63,758 bases of DNA from Ammoniphilus sp. CFH 90114 (lineage in GTDB: Bacteria > Bacillota > Bacilli > Aneurinibacillales > RAOX-1), in contig NZ_SDLI01000001.1 of the NCBI RefSeq assembly GCF_004123195.1, positions 234,374 through 298,131 of the forward strand. Direction: 5' to 3'. The position numbers and the translations under genes were made by a program. A model generated the notes under the pieces. It saw only the letters and a list, made by a program, of their open reading frames with translations. It was not told the origin of the DNA and searched no databases. Shown one piece after another: positions 35,433 to 44,008 of the stretch (position 1 is the stretch's first letter; each line of letters starts with the position of its first letter).

Positions 35433-36332
35433 ATGATTCTCAAGATTTACAGATCTGTGGCTCAACGCTATAAAGCGTTCGATAGTAAAAAGGAAATGGA
35501 CGAGCATGTTCGTGCTCACGTCTTCGCTTCGGGTAGAAAGTTACACCGCAATGCACGAGCAGTCCTCGATACGATTGCTCGTCATTCAGTTGCGGTATAT
35601 GGAGTCTCGTGGCTCAACGAAGAGACCATCGCAGAAGTTGTCAAAGTGAGCGAACGAACCGTCAAAAGAGCGATTGATCGACTTGAGTCCCTCGGTGTAG
35701 GGAGACGAGAGGTCGTAGAGTTTCAAGGGATGACATTACGTTATTTCGTAATTAATAAATATGACCTCGACTTGACCGAGGAATGTCGTGAGGATGACAG
35801 CAAAGTGTCCAAGGTTGAAATAGAGGAGACTCCAGTAGTACCAACGCTTGAGACCGACTCCGACGACGACGAACCTCAAAGAAACTCTAAAACTCAAGAA
35901 ACTCAAGATCAAAAGATTAGTAAAGACGTAAAGAACGTAAGCGACGACACTCTCGATGCTTCGTATACTCCCTCGAATGTTCCAGAACAATTCGTCTCTG
36001 TCGTAAAGACGTTCTTCAACGACGCAAAGAAGATATACCGTATCTGGGGAGTGGTAAATTCCGCAACGAAGAAGCTGGACGTCATTCAGGCTCCTATCGA
36101 AACAGTGATTCAAGCGTTCAAGGAGTCAGTCTTTGCATTCAAAGCTGGGAGGGTTCGCAAGACACTGGAATGCTTTCTATACGGTACACTATTGAACAAG
36201 ATTACACTGACAAGACGTCAGTCTTACGAACAGAAGCAGTATATCTCGCCATTGTTTGAGGAGAACGACCAGATTTATACTTTACGTTATCAGCTTAATT
36301 TTATCGACGATTTTTACGGTGTGAGTGTCTGA
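35433..36332 (+). CDS. Winged-helix DNA-binding protein (replication-initiator-like)
   Basis: 299 residues. Residues 40-115 form an HTH/winged helix: ARAVLDTIARHSVAVYGVSWLNEETIAEVVKVSERTVKRAIDRLESLGV, in pieces, then a wing. An acidic, probably disordered linker (about 125-185) leads to a helical C-terminal domain. HTH-plus-C-terminal-domain proteins of this layout are common as replication or regulation genes in Bacillus phages and plasmids. SD GGGAGGAAA; 25 bases after the integrase, so probably co-transcribed. Exact role uncertain. Confidence 0.6.
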   Translation: MILKIYRSVAQRYKAFDSKKEMDEHVRAHVFASGRKLHRNARAVLDTIARHSVAVYGVSWLNEETIAEVVKVSERTVKRAIDRLESLGVGRREVVEFQGMTLRYFVINKYDLDLTEECREDDSKVSKVEIEETPVVPTLETDSDDDEPQRNSKTQETQDQKISKDVKNVSDDTLDASYTPSNVPEQFVSVVKTFFNDAKKIYRIWGVVNSATKKLDVIQAPIETVIQAFKESVFAFKAGRVRKTLECFLYGTLLNKITLTRRQSYEQKQYISPLFEENDQIYTLRYQLNFIDDFYGVSV

Positions 36333-36412
36333 TATCTACTTCTATTTCGTTACCAACCGAAAAGATTTATAATTGTTGTTATATAAAGGATCATTGTAAG
36401 GAGTTTGGAAAT

Positions 36413-37228
36413 ATGCTTAAAAAGGCAAGGGCTGGGATTAGAACTGCATTAGAACATGAGTATGGGGTATTGTGGGCAATTCTTGTACTAATCCTTTCGA
36501 TACTGTTGATTGGACTCACCATTACGTTGTTTGACGATGAATTGGCTGATTGGTTATTATCGTTCATCTCCGATAGTTTAGATGGAGTCAAAAAAGAGTG
36601 GATAGGTTTTTGGGGTTCGCTTCTTGGAGCCATTATTCAAGGTCTTATAACCGCTTCAGGTATCTTCGTTACTCTACAGCTATTTCGTAAGGACAGACAG
36701 CATAAAGAAGAAGATGAAAAGAAACGACAAAAGGAAAGCGATAGTAAACACTTCATCGAGAACTTTGGAACAAAACTTGTTGCTTATGACAATATGCTTT
36801 TTGTGTTGTCTAAGTACGAAGAATTAAATGAATTCTACGAAGAGGGAGGCTTCGATAAGCTATTCAAATCAAGTCAGGAAATAAATGACGGAGAAATATT
36901 TGCAAGAATGAGCCTAGTAAAACGAGCAATCGCTGAATATGAGAGGACACTCCAGAAGGGTTTATTTTATTATGCGGAAGATAGTACATACCAAGATATT
37001 GACGGAAAGCTACGAAGGAACTTCGGTCATTTGCAGTCAGTTCTCGAATCTAAGAGAAAGGAACATATGGAGAGATTTACTGAATTAACTGGAATTGACG
37101 TGTCAGAGAAATTACTTTGGGATAAGGGAAGGACGTTCCTTGGGTTTGCTACTTTTTCAGGTCGAGCGACTGTTTCCGCTACTGGGGAGGTAATTAGAAA
37201 AATTAATGACAATAATGAAAATGAGTGA
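36413..37228 (+). CDS. Membrane-anchored hypothetical protein
   Basis: 271 residues. Two membrane spans (residues 20-40, ILVLILSILLIGLTITLF, and 66-86, WGSLLGAIIQGLITASGIFVTL), then a charged coiled-coil segment (90-115) and a helical cytosolic domain. A TM-TM-coiled-coil-effector design is seen in abortive-infection and membrane-sensing defence proteins, so it may be element cargo against other phages, but no family was recognised. SD GTAAGGAG. Confidence 0.6.
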   Translation: MLKKARAGIRTALEHEYGVLWAILVLILSILLIGLTITLFDDELADWLLSFISDSLDGVKKEWIGFWGSLLGAIIQGLITASGIFVTLQLFRKDRQHKEEDEKKRQKESDSKHFIENFGTKLVAYDNMLFVLSKYEELNEFYEEGGFDKLFKSSQEINDGEIFARMSLVKRAIAEYERTLQKGLFYYAEDSTYQDIDGKLRRNFGHLQSVLESKRKEHMERFTELTGIDVSEKLLWDKGRTFLGFATFSGRATVSATGEVIRKINDNNENE

Positions 37229-37671
37229 CAGGAAACCTACCTTGCCTCCTTGGTCGGCTTCGGTGCTCGCTGACGCTCGCCTCCCTCTTCCTTTCACCCT
37301 CTCTATTTTGTAGAAGATAACGGTTTGGGTTGAAAGTTGGGGCAGGAGCCTCGGCAGAGGTGAACTGCTGGCGAGCCTTGCGAGCCATATCCTTTGACCT
37401 TTCCTCTCTATGTCGTAGGAGAAGAGAAGCGATATCAAAGACTAAGAAATAATTTGAGGGGTTGAAATACGGGAACCCTTGAGACTGTAAGGTCGGGCAG
37501 CGATTTAGACCGTCCGCAAAATGCACAGTATTATAGCTGTTTTGTCCGCAAAATGCACAGTGTTTTTATGGGGAATGTACAAAGAAAAACCAGCTCATTT
37601 GGTGGCTCACATGCAATGTTTATTTAACTATTGATTCCCGTTAATTCAATAACATAATCCTTAATAAAAAT
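37229..37671. other. GC-rich noncoding region with direct repeats
   Basis: No supported gene. The left half is GC-rich, with repeated GCGAGCC and GCTCGC words and an interrupted inverted repeat (CTTTGA...TCAAAG, 37398-37439) near GATATC. The right half carries the 18-bp direct repeat annotated separately. A replication origin or control region is possible. Confidence 0.4.
37512..37561. repeat. Two direct copies of an 18-bp sequence
   Basis: GTCCGCAAAATGCACAGT occurs at 37512-37529 and 37544-37561, 14 bases apart. Possible protein-binding sites or a transposon-end remnant; no transposase is nearby. Confidence 0.8.
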
Positions 37672-37699
37672 AAGACCGCTATGATCAATCATAGGGTCT
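37672..37699 (-). terminator. Terminator of the leftward DUF3231 pair
   Basis: On the minus strand GAGACCCTATGAT pairs with ATCATAGCGGTCT (one bulge), followed by TATTTTTATT. Confidence 0.65.
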
Positions 37700-37798
37700 C
37701 ACATTTATTTTGAAATAAAGGTGATTAGGTGTTTTTAACGAATGAAATGTACTTTTGCTGGATTCCGAACAATCATTGCAACGATGGAAAAGCATCCG

Positions 37799-38242
37799 TT
37801 AGGTATCTGTAAAACGACGAATCAAAATTCCGAAGCCTATTCCGATACCCGCTCCCAAAACTAAACAAAGGATCGGTAGCCAAATTGGACCTAAGAAATA
37901 AGGAGAATAGATGACTCCAATGGTTCCAAAGTAAGCGGAGATAACAAAGGGAAAAAATGAATAAGAATTACCTCCGCCAGCATCCTTATAACCATCATAG
38001 ATAGCAAAAAGATAAAGACAAGGGTAAAACATCAGCCATCCATAATCAACCACTTCAATTGATTTTTTAATATCACCATGAAAGCTGAATATAATGGCTT
38101 GATTCAACCTTGCATTTACATTAATTAAGAACTCTAAAACAATAAAGACAAATCCCTTAAAATACTTTTGATTTAAAAATTGCGCAAATCCGGGTAGAGC
38201 AATACCCCATACAATTTTCTCGATTCCCTCCGGTCTCGCCAT
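37799..38242 (-). CDS. Small polytopic membrane protein, partner of the DUF3231 gene
   Basis: 147 residues with about four hydrophobic spans (GIALPGFAQFL..., VFIVLEFLINV, WLMFYPCLYLFAIYDGY, and two near the C-terminus), no signal peptide and a basic C-terminus. Genes of this kind lie directly after DUF3231 genes in many Bacilli. Only 4 bases separate them here, so they form one operon. Function unknown; probably cargo unrelated to mobility. Confidence 0.65.
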   Translation of the reverse strand: MARPEGIEKIVWGIALPGFAQFLNQKYFKGFVFIVLEFLINVNARLNQAIIFSFHGDIKKSIEVVDYGWLMFYPCLYLFAIYDGYKDAGGGNSYSFFPFVISAYFGTIGVIYSPYFLGPIWLPILCLVLGAGIGIGFGILIRRFTDT

Positions 38243-38246
38243 ACCA

Positions 38247-39257
38247 TCACTTCTTACCGCTTGCTAAGGAAACACGATCATCTGCTGTTGGTGGCTGTTC
38301 CATCCAACCGTTGTCAATCAAGATGTTTGCTCCATCTTCTCCGTATTGCTCCATTTCAGATGTCAGACGTGTATATTGTGTAGCTAAATCTCGTCTCATA
38401 CTAACCGCAATGGCTGCCCCGTAAAAAGCCACAGCTGCCTGCGTATAAAATCCTGTATGAAACATCATTAATTTATCTGAAAACGGTGACACCTTAGAAT
38501 TTGTAACCTGATCATCCCAAGAAGGAGGAGAAGGAAGATTATCTTCATGAAGCAAGGAACTAAAGATTTCAAGATGCTTTGAAGAAAGTTGAGTTCCTCT
38601 CATGAAGTATTCACGTACATCCTGTGCTTGTGCCACTTGACTAAATCCAAGAACCATCGCTTTTCCCAGAACCGTTTTATTCATATTAAAAGTAATGTTA
38701 CTTATCTCAATTCCATTTAACGGTCTGCGATTCCCGAACCACCCCGTTAAAAAGCTTTGTTTTTTCACATATTGCGCCATTTCAGGCGGGTGAAGATGCG
38801 GAGGTCTAGTATAGAGTCCTTTGGACAGGAGTAAATCAAGAGATCGATTAAACAATTCCATGGATTCTACATTACAATCAGAATAATATTTCCGAACATC
38901 AGAACGAACAGAAGTAGTAAAGGCAATAGCGTACCCTGTCAACCCATGTGCCGCCATAATGTGTATGTATTTCAAGAAAAAATTGTCTGAAAATAATCGC
39001 GGGGCTTCTAAGTTTACGTCCTCATCTGTGAAACCATGTGGGATAGGATATTTTTCTTCATTGAAAAATTCTTTTATCCTTTGAAGATGACGATTGGATA
39101 GAGTTAATGAGAATTCTAAAATTGAACGAATGTCATCATCTTCAACTTTCTTTAACATATATTTAAGCATGCAAACTGACATGCTATCACCCATGTATTG
39201 AGTCCAAAAATTTGCTAGTTCGGTTGAAACTAATTTTGGATTGTGTTGGGTTTCCAT
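38247..39257 (-). CDS. DUF3231 family protein
   Basis: 336 residues made of two related four-helix (ferritin-like) halves: ISILEFSLTLSNRHLQRIKEFF-type in the first and MRGTQLSSKHLEIFSSLL in the second, with an HLHPPE loop between. Matches the spore-former-specific DUF3231 family (about 330 residues). Role unknown; the family is often acquired with stress- or spore-related cargo. SD AGGAGG. Unlike its neighbours it is a typical Bacillus chromosomal-type gene, so it is probably a passenger (moron). Confidence 0.8.
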   Translation of the reverse strand: METQHNPKLVSTELANFWTQYMGDSMSVCMLKYMLKKVEDDDIRSILEFSLTLSNRHLQRIKEFFNEEKYPIPHGFTDEDVNLEAPRLFSDNFFLKYIHIMAAHGLTGYAIAFTTSVRSDVRKYYSDCNVESMELFNRSLDLLLSKGLYTRPPHLHPPEMAQYVKKQSFLTGWFGNRRPLNGIEISNITFNMNKTVLGKAMVLGFSQVAQAQDVREYFMRGTQLSSKHLEIFSSLLHEDNLPSPPSWDDQVTNSKVSPFSDKLMMFHTGFYTQAAVAFYGAAIAVSMRRDLATQYTRLTSEMEQYGEDGANILIDNGWMEQPPTADDRVSLASGKK

Positions 39258-39397
39258 TTTATCCTCCTAAATACTAATGTTTGTTTTAGTTTACCTCATT
39301 AGATGGGGAATTATTGAGAATTAAAACCCAATAATAATTCTCTTCATTGATCACACTTATTCCGCTAACCTCCCGTTACTTCAATAAATAAATTAAT

Positions 39398-39432
39398 AAA
39401 AAAAGGACGCTCAATATCGAAGACAAGCGCCC
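39398..39432 (-). terminator. Terminator of the RepL-like gene
   Basis: Minus strand GGGCGCT ... AGCGTCC with T run TTTTTTTATT. Confidence 0.6.
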
Positions 39433-39443
39433 ATAGTTCCGAA

Positions 39444-40259
39444 CTATTTCTTTCTCTTGACGAGGAAGTCTGCTCTCAGGGAGGCGTCTGGATATCCGTC
39501 CTTTCGGAAGAACACGAATGGATTCAGCTTGTAGTGCTTTTCTTTACCGCAACGAACCTCTGCGAGAACGAACATTTGATCGAACTGAAGTTTCTTGATT
39601 TTGCGATATGTCGTCCTGTCATCGCTCCCAACGATTTCGGAGAGTTCAAGCTGACTGAGGGGTTCGATCTTCTCGACGTTTCGCTCGAATGGATTCGAAC
39701 AGAGGATATTAGTTTCATAATGAACATAGGGAAGAAGCAAATACACGAATCCGAGGTCTTTAGCATTAACTTTTCCATACAGTTCCTTGACTTTTGATGT
39801 GAATGACTTGACGACTCTCTCGTTTTGTGTCGCTCCTTTAAAGTGATAGCGACTGTTGATCGAGAATATCCCGTCTTCATTCTGGAGGACGACGTTTGCT
39901 TCAGTTACCTTCTTGAAGAACTCTGCGAAAGCTGATTTCCCAAGTCCAAGCGTCTCTTGAATGTCCTTCTTTGCCATAGGCGTCTTATCTTGACCTTTGA
40001 CGAGGACGTTCTCATAGTTAACGAAGCATTGTAGGTACAGCAAATATCCGCATGTCTTTTCGTCAAGCATTGATACGACCTCCTTCATGTTTTCCATATC
40101 GCTGAATGTGAACTCGTGCTGACGTCCTTCTTGTTGACGCTGTAGCTTTCGCTTGAACGCTTCATCCTGTTTCTTTGAGCGAACGATCTGTAAGTCTGGG
40201 TAAAAATCGCCTTTCACCTCTCCAGTATCAAGGTCGATCATCTTCCATTGTCTCGACAT
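39444..40259 (-). CDS. RepL-like winged-helix replication protein candidate
   Basis: 271 residues. Opens with WKMIDLDTGEVKGDF, a start seen in Firmicute plasmid/phage RepL-like proteins, followed by a helical core with LLYLQCFVNYENVL, an HTH-like segment MAKKDIQETLGLGKSAFAEFFKKV and a second HTH (LSQLELSEIVGSDDRTTYRKIKKL). SD AGGAGG. Transcribed leftwards on its own with its own terminator. It may initiate replication of excised element B. Assignment rests on overall pattern, not on a diagnostic motif. Confidence 0.5.
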   Translation of the reverse strand: MSRQWKMIDLDTGEVKGDFYPDLQIVRSKKQDEAFKRKLQRQQEGRQHEFTFSDMENMKEVVSMLDEKTCGYLLYLQCFVNYENVLVKGQDKTPMAKKDIQETLGLGKSAFAEFFKKVTEANVVLQNEDGIFSINSRYHFKGATQNERVVKSFTSKVKELYGKVNAKDLGFVYLLLPYVHYETNILCSNPFERNVEKIEPLSQLELSEIVGSDDRTTYRKIKKLQFDQMFVLAEVRCGKEKHYKLNPFVFFRKDGYPDASLRADFLVKRKK

Positions 40260-40317
40260 TGTTGAACCTCCTCCTAATTAATGTGATTTTTTCTATCAAA
40301 CAGTGACCAAATAAAAA

Positions 40318-40345
40318 GAACCCCAGCGATGAATCACTGAGGTTC
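40318..40345 (-). terminator. Terminator of the leftward HNH/XRE/small-peptide transcript
   Basis: Minus strand GAACCTCAGTGAT pairs with ATCGCTGGGGTTC (two G-U pairs), followed by TTTTTATTT. Confidence 0.75.
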
Positions 40346-40401
40346 GAGGTATTGTATTATCGAGCGATTGACTGACTAATATTACGGAGGAACGAATCGA
40401 C

Positions 40402-40500
40402 CTACTCGGTTCTTTGGCGAGAGAATTCAACGTCGAGTTTTCGTTCTGCGGTAGTTGTCATGACTAGCATGACAAATAATGAAAAAAGATAAATGCTCAC
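40402..40500 (-). CDS. Short hydrophobic peptide, type I toxin-like
   Basis: 32 residues from GTG 40500, 8 bases after AAAGGAG: one membrane helix (IYLFSLFVMLVM) and a charged tail (AERKLDVEFSRQRTE). Size, single span and charged C-terminus resemble Fst/TxpA/BsrG-type toxins or small holin-like peptides. A plus-strand terminator at 40558-40593 with no plus-strand gene upstream suggests an antisense RNA. Coding is supported by the SD; toxicity is inference. Confidence 0.45.
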   Translation of the reverse strand: MSIYLFSLFVMLVMTTTAERKLDVEFSRQRTE

Positions 40501-40557
40501 GACATTCACTCCTTTCTTTTGGTATAGGTCTTGGTCGACCACGTTGTATTCGCTTTT

Positions 40558-40593
40558 GCCTCTCTCGACTCGCACTCGGGAGAGGCTTTTTTT
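40558..40593 (+). terminator. Orphan plus-strand terminator (antisense RNA candidate)
   Basis: GCCTCTC and GAGAGGC form a stem followed by TTTTTTT on the plus strand only. All annotated genes here run leftwards, so it implies a rightward RNA antisense to the small peptide gene and its leader. Confidence 0.6.
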
Positions 40594-40600
40594 CGTAGTA

Positions 40601-41134
40601 TTATGAGACGTTATGACGGAATGATGGTGCGAATTCTCCCCAATACTTTCGCTCTGCATCGATTCTTGCTTGCTTTGCTGATTCGATGTCAGTAAATAAG
40701 CCTAAGTGAATGCTCTTACCATCGACCGTTATTCGTGCACACCATTTCCCTGTTTTTCTGTTAAAACCTACACCCAGAATTCCAGTCTTAGAGGTACTCT
40801 TTGAGCGGTTCCTCACGTTCTCTCCTTGAGTGCAAGTTCTTAAATTGTCTATGGTATTGTCCAGAGTATCGCCTGACTGGTGGTCAATTACACGACCTTT
40901 TGGATAATCCATGATATGACGGTGAAGAGTTACGTTCTTGAGTTTCCCATCGCCTCCTCTAACAAAACCTTGAACATAAATTTTCTTTCCTTTTTGCTTC
41001 ATAAGTGTCCAATACCCTGTGCATTCCTCGGCTTTTTCTAAATGCTCCTCGCTGATTTCGGTCAACCATAACTGATCTTTGTATTCCATGAGAATGATGA
41101 CCTTTCCGTCCTTTACGATATAGTCGTTTTTCAT
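40601..41134 (-). CDS. HNH endonuclease with AP2 DNA-binding domain
   Basis: 177 residues from ATG 41134 (SD AAGGAGGTC). HNH domain: VTLHRHIMDYPKGRVIDHQSGDTLDNTIDNLRTCTQGENVRN, in pieces, with the H...DH...N...N residues intact. The C-terminal AP2/ERF-like domain is KTGILGVGFNRKTGKWCARITVDGKSIHLGLFTD. Standard free-standing phage homing endonuclease layout. Likely a selfish insertion or a nuclease helping element B compete with helper phage. Confidence 0.88.
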   Translation of the reverse strand: MKNDYIVKDGKVIILMEYKDQLWLTEISEEHLEKAEECTGYWTLMKQKGKKIYVQGFVRGGDGKLKNVTLHRHIMDYPKGRVIDHQSGDTLDNTIDNLRTCTQGENVRNRSKSTSKTGILGVGFNRKTGKWCARITVDGKSIHLGLFTDIESAKQARIDAERKYWGEFAPSFRHNVS

Positions 41135-41223
41135 GATACTGACCTCCTTGAGTTGTGTTCTTTTCAGACATAAGAAAAAGGCAAATGGACATATATCCAA
41201 TCGCCTTGAGCGGTCAACCATCG

Positions 41224-41463
41224 TTATTCAGCTTTCTTGATCGTTTTCATCATTCGTTCGTAGACTTCGTCGAAGAACTTTAAGTCCTCTTCGCTTAGGT
41301 TATAGGCACGAGTGACCTTCTGTGAAACGTTTTTGCTCACTCGCTTATATCCGCTTTCGATATTGTTCAGAAGTCCCTCACTAATACCGACTTTTTCAGC
41401 GAATTGCTTTTGGGTGAGTCCTTCGGTTTGGCGTAAGAATCTTATTGCGAACTTTGTAATCAT
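41224..41463 (-). CDS. XRE-family HTH regulator
   Basis: 79 residues from ATG 41463 (SD GAAGGGGG). HTH LTQKQFAEKVGISEGLLNNIESGYK is typical of phage repressor/Cro proteins; the C-terminal helices may dimerise. It lies in the leftward early transcript opposite the rightward XRE gene at 42334, a two-regulator switch arrangement. Confidence 0.85.
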   Translation of the reverse strand: MITKFAIRFLRQTEGLTQKQFAEKVGISEGLLNNIESGYKRVSKNVSQKVTRAYNLSEEDLKFFDEVYERMMKTIKKAE

Positions 41464-41518
41464 GTGTATGCCCCCTTCTAGGTTTATGCGAGGCATGTTT
41501 TCCATACCTCCTCACCTT

Positions 41519-41941
41519 TTAGCGGTTCAGAATGGAATACATACAAAGAAACATGACAAAAACCCGAAGAATTTTTCGAGCGAGGATTTCCCATCTTTCA
41601 ATCGCTTTTGCGACTTCACTGTCACGGAGAAGCATTCCGATTCGAAGGACTGCTCGACGTTGGAAGATCGACAGGTGAGCAAATACGTTTCGGAAAGACT
41701 CTTGTTGAATCTTATCTTTATATTCCTTTAATTCTTGACCTCGGTTCATCCCATCAGATTCTAGTTCCTCTCTATGCCTCATGATAATCGAGCGAATAGC
41801 TTTGAAACTAACTTCATAATAATCTGCGACCATTTGAGTCGTGACGTGTACCCCATCTGGGAGAAGAGTCAAGGCTTTCACTTTCTCCAGAACTTCGACC
41901 TTTCGAGCAAGTTCGTTCAAAGTTCCATCGTGAACCCTCAA
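41519..41941 (-). CDS. Phage-type regulatory protein, probably frameshifted at a G4 run
   Basis: 140 residues from TTG 41941, which has no ribosome site. It contains VHVTTQMVADYYEVSFKAIRSIIMRHREELESDG, a winged-HTH segment found in phage regulatory proteins. A strong SD (AAGGAGG) and ATG at 41993 lie upstream in another frame. Removing one G from the GGGG run (plus-strand CCCC at 41971-41974) fuses them into MDILLFWERF...RVHDGTLNELARK, a more natural N-terminus. So this is either a recent frameshift, a sequencing error or a slippage site. Confidence 0.55.
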   Translation of the reverse strand: MRVHDGTLNELARKVEVLEKVKALTLLPDGVHVTTQMVADYYEVSFKAIRSIIMRHREELESDGMNRGQELKEYKDKIQQESFRNVFAHLSIFQRRAVLRIGMLLRDSEVAKAIERWEILARKILRVFVMFLCMYSILNR

Positions 41942-41993
41942 CTGTAGACGAAAAGAAAGCGTGAATCGCTCCCCAGAATAGTAGAATGTCCAT

Positions 41994-42333
41994 CAAGTTT
42001 CGCCTCCTTGAGTAAACATAAGACCAAAGGCCCGAAATACTTCAAAAAACTCTCCCCAAAGTTCTTTTTGTTGGGGACATTTTGTCCCTATCAAAACATA
42101 TCAGTCAAGTCGGTCTCTGAATATTTTTACACTAAATTGTTTGTATTTATTAACTGTTGAATGACTAGAAGACAGAAAGATATGAGACTGAGCAACTCAT
42201 ATCTCGTCCATTCTTCGTGAAGTAGGGTATGCGTCGAAAAACGAAAACAATGAAGGCAAGTCGTTCCTCCAGTCGGCTTGCTCTTTTTTGTTTGACATAT
42301 GAGTTCAAAAATTAAACAAGAGAGGTGGTACGT
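41994..42333. promoter_or_regulatory. Divergent control region of element B with palindromic operator
   Basis: 340 bases between the leftward regulator and rightward XRE genes. Holds the 15-bp palindrome GGGACA-TTT-TGTCCC (42074-42088), a good candidate operator for one of the two XRE proteins, a plus-strand hairpin GCAAGTCG/CGGCTTGC with T run near 42256-42291, and TTGACA at 42295 just ahead of the rightward gene. Confidence 0.6.
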
Positions 42334-42588
42334 GTGAAACTGACTGGAAACGAGATTTCAACTTTGAGGAACGTCGCTGGACTTTCACAGACGGAACTTG
42401 CACGTCAAGTCAATGTGACAACGACACATATCAGTTATATCGAAAATGGCACTCGTAACATGTCGGAACAACTCCAGAAACGGATTTTCGAGTGTTTCTC
42501 GCAGTTCTTCACGGAAGATCAGCTTCAAGAGATCGTAAGGATGAGTAGATCAATAAAGCGAAAGGAGGCAAAAACCGATGAAAAGTGA
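42334..42588 (+). CDS. XRE-family HTH regulator
   Basis: 84 residues from GTG 42334 (SD AGAGGTGG). HTH LSQTELARQVNVTTTHISYIENGTRN. First gene of the rightward operon; its last 11 bases overlap the next gene. Probably controls the rightward genes and the divergent leftward set through the palindrome upstream. Confidence 0.85.
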   Translation: MKLTGNEISTLRNVAGLSQTELARQVNVTTTHISYIENGTRNMSEQLQKRIFECFSQFFTEDQLQEIVRMSRSIKRKEAKTDEK

Positions 42589-43078
42589 AAAGTTTTTAAC
42601 TCGTCAAAAGAGACCATTCAGCAGCGAGCAGTTAATCGCTATTGATCTTTTGAGCAACCCGAAAAACTCTGGGATGACTCTCGAAGAAATCGCACAAAAG
42701 TGCAATGTTTCTCGTAGAACTTTATACGAATGGAGGGTCTCAGATGATTACTTTATTGAAGAGGTGAAGCGTCAAGCGACGATCAAGGCAGGAATGCACA
42801 CTGCTGAGATTTACGATATCTTACTGCAAGAAATTCGAAAGAAGCCAACCGCTAAGATGATCGAGGTCTTCCTCCGCAGTCAAAATTTATTGAATCATGA
42901 TACTGCTGTTGGGGTTCAAGTCAACGTGAATGACCGCTCGCAAGAGGCAATCGAGGCAGAAATCGAAAGAATTACTCTTGAATTGGAGGAAGCTGACCGC
43001 AATTATGAGCGAGCACAACGTCGTCAGGATAAAAAGACTGTGATAGACGTCGATCTTGGAGACGAGGACGACGAGTAA
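42578..43078 (+). CDS. phBC6A51-family HTH protein (small-terminase-like)
   Basis: 166 residues. N-terminal NPKNSGMTLEEIAQKCNVSRRTLYEWRVSDDYFIEEVKRQA is the signature of phBC6A51 HTH proteins, which sit where small terminase subunits sit in phage genomes. The C-terminal 60 residues are an acidic helix. Overlaps the XRE gene, so translation is coupled. In the absence of a large terminase it may redirect packaging by a helper phage, or be just a regulator. Confidence 0.7.
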   Translation: MKSEKFLTRQKRPFSSEQLIAIDLLSNPKNSGMTLEEIAQKCNVSRRTLYEWRVSDDYFIEEVKRQATIKAGMHTAEIYDILLQEIRKKPTAKMIEVFLRSQNLLNHDTAVGVQVNVNDRSQEAIEAEIERITLELEEADRNYERAQRRQDKKTVIDVDLGDEDDE

Positions 43079-43121
43079 TAATCAAGACTAAAATCAAAAC
43101 GAAAAGGAGCGATGATTTATT

Positions 43122-43796
43122 ATGAAAATTTTTCAAACTGTGAAAGAAACCAAAGAAAAATACGATCAAAGACACGAGGAGTTATTAATCCAGAAAGGAC
43201 AACTCAAGAAACAATTAGAGGAACTTCGTAGGGAATATGAGGATCGTATCGCAGAGGACGAACTTGGTGGAAAAGTATTCACTTCGAAGCCACAAATGAA
43301 AGAGAAACTGAGAAATCTGGAGGATAAACTCGAAGAGGTTGAACATCGTATCAATGTAAATCGCAAGGGACTTCATCAAGCACTTGCTGATTTAGTTCCA
43401 GCTATTCGTGACTGGAGAAGCAAGAAGAAAGCAAACCTCCAGAAGAAGCATGAACAGGCTCTTGAGGATACTATCGACGCTCTTGCGACGTATTGTCTAA
43501 AACTTCAAGAAGTCCACTCGATCAAAAAGGAGTTTGACGCTCTGAACACTGACGTACAGGCTCTCCAGAATGAAGTAGGAACAGAGATCGGAAACGACAA
43601 AACTGTTTTAAGAACCCCCGAACTATGGATTTACTCTCTACCGTTCGCAACTTCGAAGGGTCATCTTCCCTCTCGAAGAACAGGGGCAACGATCTACGCT
43701 CTTACTGATACAGAGATTTCAGACATCTTAAACAGTGGGAAACTTCCTGTTAGGGTTCAAGAATATATCGACAGGAAGAAAGGAGCGAAGAACTAA
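43122..43796 (+). CDS. Coiled-coil protein of element B
   Basis: 224 residues. Residues 10-75 and 95-150 are long charged heptad helices (KGQLKKQLEELRREYED, LRNLEDKLEEVEHRINV). The C-terminal 70 residues contain SLPFATSKGHLPSRRTGATIYAL. No family recognised; scaffolding-like in composition. Stop overlaps the next frame (TAATG). Confidence 0.65.
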   Translation: MKIFQTVKETKEKYDQRHEELLIQKGQLKKQLEELRREYEDRIAEDELGGKVFTSKPQMKEKLRNLEDKLEEVEHRINVNRKGLHQALADLVPAIRDWRSKKKANLQKKHEQALEDTIDALATYCLKLQEVHSIKKEFDALNTDVQALQNEVGTEIGNDKTVLRTPELWIYSLPFATSKGHLPSRRTGATIYALTDTEISDILNSGKLPVRVQEYIDRKKGAKN

Positions 43797-44008
43797 TGCA
43801 AGATTCGTTAAAACTCATCCAACAGGGATATGAGGCGAATAAAGAGTATCAAAAGACAATCAATTGAAATTCCGCAAGTTTCGAAGCATATCAAGAACGA
43901 TTAAAACAGAGGATTGAACACGGAGAGGCAAGCAGTCTTGAACTTCTCTCCTATGGATTTTCTCAAGTTGAGAAGAAAGAAGAGGACGGCAAGAAGGAGG
44001 GCGAATAA
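43796..44008 (+). pseudogene. Small operon gene interrupted by in-frame TGA
   Basis: 71-codon frame whose ATG overlaps the preceding stop and whose TAA overlaps the next ATG, so it fits the operon perfectly, but codon 24 (43865-43867) is TGA. Products: MQDSLKLIQQGYEANKEYQK before and NSASFEAYQERLKQRIEHGE after. A TGG-to-TGA change (Trp) is the simple explanation. Selenocysteine is unlikely: no stable hairpin follows and no redox motif surrounds it. Confidence 0.6.

Noticed and set aside
37157-37526. Two overlapping minus-strand frames of about 100 residues in the GC-rich spacer
   Set aside because: No ribosome sites, low-complexity composition and overlap with each other and with the end of a real gene.
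43865-43867. Selenocysteine codon in the small element B gene
   Set aside because: No stable hairpin follows, the flanking residues (TIN-x-NSA) have no redox character and a Trp-to-stop change explains it; kept only as a low-interest finding.
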